In this document: one piece after another, positions 19,205-24,632 of the stretch
How the letters are laid out: every line of letters starts with the position of its first letter
Numbering within the stretch: the stretch's first letter is position 1
Virus record (IMG/VR): IMGVR_UViG_3300041411_000293
Coordinates: 1-24,632 of that record
Source of the DNA: a virus
Direction: 5' to 3' (one strand)
Length of the DNA: 24,632 nucleotides
Position numbers and translations under genes: made by a program
Notes under the pieces: generated by a model
What the model was told of the DNA's origin: nothing
Databases searched by the model: none
What the model saw: the letters and a program-made list of their open reading frames with translations, nothing else

Positions 19205-21233
19205 GCGGGCGGCGAAGGTGTTTCGGCCGGCGCCGCTGCGCGCGGCCTGGCTTTGGGCTAATCAGAAGCGCATCTTGCCGCCGGGCAGTCCCGAACCGGG
19301 GCCGTGGAACAGCGACCGGGCGCCTTGGGTTAAGGGCATCACGGAAGCCATCCGCGACCCACTGTTCAAGATGGTGACCGGCGTGATGGGCGCGCAGATG
19401 TCGAAGACCGACGGCGTGCTGTTAAACGCGGTCGGCTGGCGGATGGACGACGACCCTGGTCCGGTGTTGTACATCGGCCCGACTCGCAAGAACGTCGAGT
19501 CGGTGAGCAAGGATCGCTTTTCCAAGCTGCTGAAATCGGTGCCGTCGCTGTTTGAGGCGCTGGCCAAGGGCAAGCAAGACACGATTAACGAAAAGTTCAT
19601 CAACGGTCAGCGCATCGGCTTCGGCTGGGCTGGCTCGGCGACCGAGCTGGCGTCGCATCCATCGCGTGACGTATTCGTCGACGAACGCGACCGTATGGGC
19701 AATAACGTCGGCGGCGAAGGCGACCCGATCAGTCTGGCCGAAGCGCGTATTTCCAACTTCATCGACGGCAATGTGACGGTCGTTTCGACACCGACCGTTG
19801 GCAGCGTGGAAACCGAAACCGACGACGATGGCCTGGAGCGCTGGCGGCCGTCGGACGATGTCCATTCGCCGGTGTGGAAGCTGTGGCAGGAAGGCACCCG
19901 GCACGAATGGGCCTGGCCGTGCCCGAATGAGCGCTGTGGTCGGTACTTCATCCCGCGTTTTTCGACCTTGTACATCCCCGACGGGGCCACGCCTAAGCAG
20001 GCTCTGGACAATGCCCGGCTGTTCTGCCCGCATTGCGCGGACATGATCGCCGAAGAGTCGAAAGAATGGATGAATGACCGGGGCGTGTTTGTCGCCCCGG
20101 GCCAGCGCCTGGTTGGTTTCAACACAACCGGTGTGCAGATTGAGCAGGGTGGCGTTACGGTAACGGTCGCATTCGGTACCTACCTGGCGCCAATGGAGGC
20201 AGACACTTCGGCATCGTTTTGGGTGTCCGGGTTGTGCTCGCCCTGGCAGACCTTTGGCCAGCGCGCGCGTAAGTTCGTGGCGGCCATGCTGTCGGGCGAA
20301 CCCGGGCGGATGCAGGCGGCGATTAACACTGCGTTCGGCGAGCTGTTCATGGTCAAGGGCGAGGCGCCGGCCTGGCAGTCGGTCGCCGCGCTACGCCGTC
20401 CCTACGCCTTCGGCGAGGTACCGCGCGGGGTGCAACTGATCTTGGCCGGTGTCGACGTGCAAGGCGATCGCCTGGTCTATGTGGTGCGCGGCTTCGGCTA
20501 CAACTTTTCGTCGTGGCTGATCGAGCATGGCGAAATATGGGGCGACACCGAACAGGAACAGGTGTGGCAGGACCTGGCCAAGCTGCTGGAAACGACCTAC
20601 GACGGCCGGCCGATTGCGCGGATGCTGGTCGACTCGGGCTATAAGCCCGGCGGCAAGGCTGCGCCGGTGCACATGGTCTATCAGTTCTGCCGGCGCTACT
20701 ACGGCCGCGCGGTGCCGACCAAGGGCCGGCAGCAACAGGACAAGCCGTACAAGTTCGCTGACGTGGACCAGAAGGGCCACGAACGTCAACCGCTGAAGCT
20801 GATGCACATCCATACCGACCACTTCAAAAGCTGGGTGCATGCCCGTATCGAGTGGCCGGTGGAACATGCCGGCGCCTGGTACATCGCGCAAGACGCGACC
20901 GACGATTACTGCCAGCAGGTGGTCGCCGAGGCGCGCCTGGTGACCCAGGCGGGGCGCGTGTTCTGGCACAAGCTGCGTACCGACAACCACTATTTCGACT
21001 CTGAAGTGTTGGTGGCGGCAGCCGCCCATCTTGAGCAGGTGCATCGCCTGTCGCGCCTGGGGGACGAAATGCTAGACCAGCCGGATGAAACCGCTTCTGA
21101 CCTAACGGACATGCCTGCGTTGCCTGATGGTGCGCGGGTAAAACAGAAACCCAAACCCCCACTGGAACCGGCAGCGCCGGCACCGAAGCGGAAAAAACGC
21201 CGCCGGGGGGCCGTGAGTGAGTGCCAGCTATGA
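19176..21233 (+). CDS. terminase large subunit, GpA family
   Basis: A 685-aa motor and nuclease for DNA packaging, close to lambda gpA in size. The ATPase part has a Walker A-like GAQMSKT (72-78) in TGVMGAQMSKTDG and Walker B DVFVDE (165-170). A zinc-like Cys cluster follows (CPNERCGRYF and later CPHC), then the nuclease region with LAGVDVQGDRLVYVVRGFG and MLVDSGYKPGG, carrying acidic residues for metal binding. A basic Pro/Lys-rich tail ends the protein. It is coupled to both neighbours: it overlaps the small subunit, and its TGA overlaps the ATG of the gpW-like gene. It cuts concatemers and fills proheads using ATP. Confidence 0.95.
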   Translation: MPHRLKRILKRAAKVFRPAPLRAAWLWANQKRILPPGSPEPGPWNSDRAPWVKGITEAIRDPLFKMVTGVMGAQMSKTDGVLLNAVGWRMDDDPGPVLYIGPTRKNVESVSKDRFSKLLKSVPSLFEALAKGKQDTINEKFINGQRIGFGWAGSATELASHPSRDVFVDERDRMGNNVGGEGDPISLAEARISNFIDGNVTVVSTPTVGSVETETDDDGLERWRPSDDVHSPVWKLWQEGTRHEWAWPCPNERCGRYFIPRFSTLYIPDGATPKQALDNARLFCPHCADMIAEESKEWMNDRGVFVAPGQRLVGFNTTGVQIEQGGVTVTVAFGTYLAPMEADTSASFWVSGLCSPWQTFGQRARKFVAAMLSGEPGRMQAAINTAFGELFMVKGEAPAWQSVAALRRPYAFGEVPRGVQLILAGVDVQGDRLVYVVRGFGYNFSSWLIEHGEIWGDTEQEQVWQDLAKLLETTYDGRPIARMLVDSGYKPGGKAAPVHMVYQFCRRYYGRAVPTKGRQQQDKPYKFADVDQKGHERQPLKLMHIHTDHFKSWVHARIEWPVEHAGAWYIAQDATDDYCQQVVAEARLVTQAGRVFWHKLRTDNHYFDSEVLVAAAAHLEQVHRLSRLGDEMLDQPDETASDLTDMPALPDGARVKQKPKPPLEPAAPAPKRKKRRRGAVSECQL

Positions 21234-21445
21234 GTCGAAACCGACGAACCATTCGGGCGGAAATTGACGCCATCGACAAGGCCATTCTCGACGTCCTGCA
21301 GGGTGGCCAAAACGTCGAGGTGACGACGGCCGCCGGGACGCGAAAGGTGCAGATGGCGGACCTTAAAACCCTGTATGCACAACGCGATCGCCTGCGGCGC
21401 AGTCTGCGCGGCGGGCCGGTGGCTCGACAAGGGATTCCGATATGA
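21230..21445 (+). CDS. gpW-like head-tail connector
   Basis: A 71-aa helical basic protein: RRTIRAEIDAIDKAILDVLQ, a short beta segment NVEVTTAAGTRKVQMADL, then LKTLYAQRDRLRRSLRGG. Size, helix-hairpin-helix pattern and position between terminase and portal match lambda gpW, which closes the head before tail joining. Start and stop overlap the neighbouring genes by 4 bases each (ATGA). The first residues MSRNR resemble those of the portal gene that follows (MSRNV). Confidence 0.83.
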   Translation: MSRNRRTIRAEIDAIDKAILDVLQGGQNVEVTTAAGTRKVQMADLKTLYAQRDRLRRSLRGGPVARQGIPI

Positions 21446-23049
21446 GTCGAAACGTCTTCGACCGCGTGGTCGGTTTCTTCTCCGCCTCGGCGGGATTGGA
21501 GCGCGCGCGGGACCGGATGAGTCTCGACGCCCTGGATTCATTCGCCGGGGCGTCGAAAAGTCGCCCGGCGCTGAAATCGTGGTTTACCTCGAAAAAAGAC
21601 GCCGACGGCGACGTTAACCCCGAACTGGCGACCCTGCGGTCGCGGTCGCGGGATTTGGAGCGCAATAACCCGATTGCCCACGGCGCCATGAAAACCAAGA
21701 CGGTCTATGTGATCGGCACCGGGCTACGGCCTGAACCGAGTATCGACGCCGAGTTCCTGGGGCTGAGTTCCCAGCAGGCGGAGACGTTACAGGCGCAAAT
21801 GTTGCGTGAGTTCAACCTGGCGGCCGATTGCCTGGAGGCAGACGCCGCGCGGCGCAAGACCTTCTTTCAAAAGCAAGCCGAGCTGTTCCATAGCGCCCGG
21901 GTGAATGGCGACGCGTTTCTGTTGCTGCCACATTTCGAGCGTGAAGGGTCACCGTACGCGACGCACTTTCAGTCGGTCGAGTCCGACCGCGTGTGCAACC
22001 CGAACAACAAACCCGACAGCGAAACCCTGTCGGGCGGTTTCGAGCTGGACGAACACGGCGCCGCCGTGGCGGTGCATGTGCTGCAAACCAACCCGGCCAA
22101 GCGCTTTTTGCGCTCGAAAGCGTCCTGGCAGCGGGTGCCGCTGTTCGGTGAGCAGAGCCGACGCAACGTGCTGATTCACTCCAACCACAACATGCGGGCC
22201 AGTCAAACGCGGGGCATTCCTGATTTGGCGCCGGTGATCGAGGTGATTAAGCAGGCCGGGCGCTACATCGATGCCGAACTGATGGCGTCGGTGATTAGCT
22301 CGAAATTCACCGTGTTCATCAAGTCCGACCGCGATGGTGGTGGGGATGCTTATGGGCCGGGAGGGGGCAGGACAGGCGCAGCGGATGACGATGACGACAG
22401 CGACGAAGCCCGCGACCTGCGTCTGGGTGATGGCCTGGTGTATGAGCTGGACGAAGGCGAGAGCATTGAAACGGCCAATCCGGGGCGACCGAATGCGGCC
22501 TTTGACCCGTTCGTGACGGCGCTCTGGCGCATGATCGGCGGCGCCATTGGCGTGCCGTTTGAAGTGTTGATCAAACATTTTACCGCCAGTTATTCGGCCA
22601 GTCGGGCGGCGCTGTTGCAGTTCGCCCATTACATCATGGTCGACCGGGCCAACTTCGTTGTCGACGTGTGCCAGCCGTATTACGAAACCGTGATCGCGGA
22701 AGCGGTGGCACGGGGGCGCTTGCGCTTGCCGGGATTCTTTCAGGACCCGCTGGTCCGCCGAGCCTACTGCCAAGCGCTGTGGCACGGGCCCAATCTGGGC
22801 GAGCTGGACGAACTGAAGGCGGTCAATGCGGCTGAGAAGCGGCTAAAGATCGGCATCAGCACGCACGAACGGGAAAGCCGTCACTTGCTGGGCCAAGGTT
22901 GGGAGCAAATCAACAACCGGCGCGTGATCGAGGAGCGCCGCAAGTACAAACCGGAGGCGCCGAGTGCGCCGCCCAATGACGACAACGTCGAACAAGGCCC
23001 CGAAGGCAACCGCCAACGGGGCCTTTTGCTGCCAGGGGAGGACGCATGA
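21442..23049 (+). CDS. portal protein, lambda gpB family
   Basis: A 535-aa portal. Typical family stretches are visible: LRSRSRDLERNNPIAHGAMK near residues 66-85, the YVIGTGLRPEP segment, HSARVNGDAFLLLPHFE near 150-166, QTRGIPDLAPVIEVIKQAGRY, and GVPFEVLIKHFTASYSASRAA near 370-390. Twelve copies form the ring through which terminase packs DNA. An Asp/Gly-rich loop (about 293-325) looks disordered. Its end overlaps the protease start by 4 bases (ATGA), as in lambda B-C. Confidence 0.94.
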   Translation: MSRNVFDRVVGFFSASAGLERARDRMSLDALDSFAGASKSRPALKSWFTSKKDADGDVNPELATLRSRSRDLERNNPIAHGAMKTKTVYVIGTGLRPEPSIDAEFLGLSSQQAETLQAQMLREFNLAADCLEADAARRKTFFQKQAELFHSARVNGDAFLLLPHFEREGSPYATHFQSVESDRVCNPNNKPDSETLSGGFELDEHGAAVAVHVLQTNPAKRFLRSKASWQRVPLFGEQSRRNVLIHSNHNMRASQTRGIPDLAPVIEVIKQAGRYIDAELMASVISSKFTVFIKSDRDGGGDAYGPGGGRTGAADDDDDSDEARDLRLGDGLVYELDEGESIETANPGRPNAAFDPFVTALWRMIGGAIGVPFEVLIKHFTASYSASRAALLQFAHYIMVDRANFVVDVCQPYYETVIAEAVARGRLRLPGFFQDPLVRRAYCQALWHGPNLGELDELKAVNAAEKRLKIGISTHERESRHLLGQGWEQINNRRVIEERRKYKPEAPSAPPNDDNVEQGPEGNRQRGLLLPGEDA

Positions 23050-24455
23050 AAAAGCTGATGGCCTTGCAGTTTCTGGCTTCACAAGCCTGGGCGCTGCCGC
23101 CGACGATGCTGACCGACATGGAAGCCATCGCCCGCCGAGAGTTGAAGGCCGGCAGTCTGGATGCACTGGCCACGCAAGATGGGGAGGGAATGAAGTCAGC
23201 CCCTGCCGTCGAGCTGCGCGACGGGGTGGCACTGATCAAGGTGCGCGGGGTGGTGTCGCGCTATGCCAGTTGGATGCACGACATCTGCGGCGGCACGTCA
23301 ACCGAGGCGCTGGCCAAATCGCTGTCGGCTTCGATTGAAGACCCCAAGGCCCGCGCCGTGGTGCTGTGGTTCGACTCGCCCGGTGGCCAGGTCAACGGAC
23401 TGAATGAAATGGCTGAAATGATCTATCAGGCCCGGGGCCGGAAAAAGATCGTCGCCTATGTCGGCGGCCAAGCCTGTTCGGCGGCGTACTGGATGGCTTC
23501 GGCCTGTGCCGAAGTAGTGATCGACGCGACCGCCGAACTGGGTTCGGTGGGCACGGTGGCGGGGTTTCGCATCCTGCCGCCGGTCGAGGGCGAACAACGC
23601 ATCGAAGTCGTGTCGAGCAATGCGCCGAACAAGCGCCTTGACCCGACCAGCGAGGAGGGCCAGGCCGCCGTGCAGACCATCGTCGACGACCTCGAAACGG
23701 TGTTCATCGACGCGGTGACCCGAAACATGGGTGTCGGCCGCGACAAGGTCCTGGCCGACTTTGGCCGGGGCGGCACCTTTATCGGTGCCAAAGCAGTAAA
23801 GCAGGGCATGGCGCACCGCCTCGGCAGCTTGGAAGGCCTGATCGCCGAGCTAAGCGGCCGGCAGTCGTCGCGCCCGATTCAACCACTCAAGGCGTCAACC
23901 GCCGTCAAGACCAACGTAGGAGCAAACCACATGCCTCTGACTATCGCAGAAGGGGCGACGGCGGCCGCCGTTGCTGATGCCCTGAAGGCCCAGCACCCGG
24001 ACGCTTTCGCCACCATTGCCGCCACCGGCGCGGCCGACATGGCCACTGCCGTCGAAGCGGCCCGCGTGACGGGTCACACGGCGGGCAAAGCCGAAGGGGA
24101 AATCGCCGGCCGGACGGCCGAAACCGCACGCGTCACGGCGGTGTTTGCCAACAGCTTGCCCGGGCATGAAAAGCTGATTCAGGCCCTGGCCTTGGACGGC
24201 ACCACCAGCGGCCCAGAAGCCGCCGCGCAGATTATCGCCGCCGAGAAAAAAGGCGGTGCCGACTACCTGCACGACGCTGCCAATACCGAAGCCAACAAGG
24301 TCAAGGGTGGGGCCGAACCCCAGGGCGGGAAGTCCACCGTTGACCCGAAAACGCTGGCCGCTGAAGCCCGCACCCTTGTCGATTCCGAAGCCGCCAAGGG
24401 CAACAAAATCACTATTTCCGCCGCTGTGCGAATGATCCAAGGGGGTAAAGCCTGA
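23046..24455 (+). CDS. prohead protease (S49, ClpP-like) with C-terminal scaffold
   Basis: A 469-aa capsid maturation protein of the lambda gpC type. The N-terminal half is an S49/SppA protease: VLWFDSPGGQVNG (oxyanion region, about 106-118), nucleophile Ser145 in GGQACSAAYWMAS, and general base probably Lys196, a spacing close to bacterial SppA. The C-terminal part (about 290-469) is an Ala-rich helical scaffold with KAEGEIAGRTAETARVTAVF. A strong internal start lets the scaffold be made alone. It follows the portal gene with a 4-base overlap and precedes the decoration protein. Confidence 0.93.
   Translation: MKKLMALQFLASQAWALPPTMLTDMEAIARRELKAGSLDALATQDGEGMKSAPAVELRDGVALIKVRGVVSRYASWMHDICGGTSTEALAKSLSASIEDPKARAVVLWFDSPGGQVNGLNEMAEMIYQARGRKKIVAYVGGQACSAAYWMASACAEVVIDATAELGSVGTVAGFRILPPVEGEQRIEVVSSNAPNKRLDPTSEEGQAAVQTIVDDLETVFIDAVTRNMGVGRDKVLADFGRGGTFIGAKAVKQGMAHRLGSLEGLIAELSGRQSSRPIQPLKASTAVKTNVGANHMPLTIAEGATAAAVADALKAQHPDAFATIAATGAADMATAVEAARVTGHTAGKAEGEIAGRTAETARVTAVFANSLPGHEKLIQALALDGTTSGPEAAAQIIAAEKKGGADYLHDAANTEANKVKGGAEPQGGKSTVDPKTLAAEARTLVDSEAAKGNKITISAAVRMIQGGKA
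23931..24455 (+). CDS. nested scaffold protein (Nu3-like), in-frame internal start
   Basis: The ATG at 23931, in frame within the protease gene, follows TAGGAG (23917-23922) by 8 bases, a better ribosome site than most in this window. The product would be the 174-aa C-terminal part: MPLTIAEGATAAAVADALKA, then an Ala/Glu-rich helical body. This is the C/Nu3 arrangement of lambda, where the separately made scaffold shapes the prohead and is later degraded. The internal site is seen; use of it is inferred from the family. Confidence 0.7.
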   Translation: MPLTIAEGATAAAVADALKAQHPDAFATIAATGAADMATAVEAARVTGHTAGKAEGEIAGRTAETARVTAVFANSLPGHEKLIQALALDGTTSGPEAAAQIIAAEKKGGADYLHDAANTEANKVKGGAEPQGGKSTVDPKTLAAEARTLVDSEAAKGNKITISAAVRMIQGGKA

Positions 24456-24632
24456 TGCGTCAACACATTGAAAGCCGTCGCGCCGGTACGGATGCCGAGC
24501 CGTATCGCATTGCCGCCTATGACGATGTCGAAGGCGAGTTCAAGCAAGCCGCGGGGCCGAGCGAAGCGCCGTTGATGGGCGTGACCGGCAGCCTCGGCGC
24601 GGTGGCAGGCACCGTCTGCGACGTGATCCGAA
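24455..24632 (+). CDS. head decoration protein, gpD-like (partial, cut by window end)
   Basis: The frame starts at the ATG overlapping the protease stop (TGATG) and stays open to the edge (59 codons). It begins MRQHIESRRAGTDAEPYRIA and contains APLMGVTGSLGAVAGTVCDV, resembling capsid decoration proteins placed after the scaffold, as D is in lambda. The C-terminus is missing, so length and fold cannot be checked. Confidence 0.7.
   Translation, partial: MRQHIESRRAGTDAEPYRIAAYDDVEGEFKQAAGPSEAPLMGVTGSLGAVAGTVCDVIR

Noticed and set aside
21949-22785. 278-aa open frame on the minus strand
   Set aside because: Antisense to the portal gene, His/Arg/Val-rich shadow composition, no start signals.

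Overview
The window is the left end and most of the early half of a lambda-like (siphovirus-type, GpA-terminase) prophage integrated at the 3' end of a tRNA-Pro(GGG) gene. The host is very probably a Pseudomonas: the prophage carries a DUF1654 protein and several small genes that I associate with Pseudomonas phages. Only about the first 200 bases are chromosome. The right end of the prophage lies beyond the window, so attR is not seen.

Layout. (1) 1-254: tail of a host gene, tRNA-Pro, attL and a terminator. (2) 261-5130: leftward early (PL) operon, read right to left. It has an operator/promoter block, a long leader with a boxA, small early genes, a DNA methyltransferase remnant, and xis-int at the end. 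Two AT-rich 'moron' blocks of membrane-protein genes (1802-2610 and 3426-4034) are inserted on the opposite strand, and a small forward ORF lies at 2738-2980. (3) 5166-11121: the immunity region between OL and OR, all leftward. It holds the cI repressor, small genes including a lipoprotein, an AT-rich two-gene cassette of AAA+ ATPase and subtilisin-like protease recognisable as IetAS, a 72-aa gene, and a DUF1654 gene behind a perfect LexA box. (4) 11134-16843: OR with three evenly spaced operators, then the rightward early operon: cro, a gene in the cII position, a Rha/KilAC antirepressor, O-like and P-like replication genes with iteron-like repeats inside O, a second tyrosine recombinase, a zinc-ribbon protein and a gene in the late-regulator position. 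(5) 16840-18457: probable late promoter, tandem terminators and lysis cassette (holin, SAR endolysin, a 31-aa membrane ORF, Rz/Rz1). (6) 18458-24632: probable cos region, terminase subunits, gpW-like connector, portal, S49 protease with nested scaffold, and the start of a gpD-like decoration protein cut by the window end.

How it works together. CI binds ATGGG-N4-CCCAT type operators at OL and OR. It shuts off PL and PR and is placed to activate its own promoter from OR2; its mRNA appears leaderless. SOS would inactivate CI (LexA-like autocleavage domain) and relieve LexA at the DUF1654 gene. The point of most interest is the IetAS defence/toxin-antitoxin pair. It lies between cI and OL, the place lambda uses for rexAB, where a lysogen can express it without lytic transcription.
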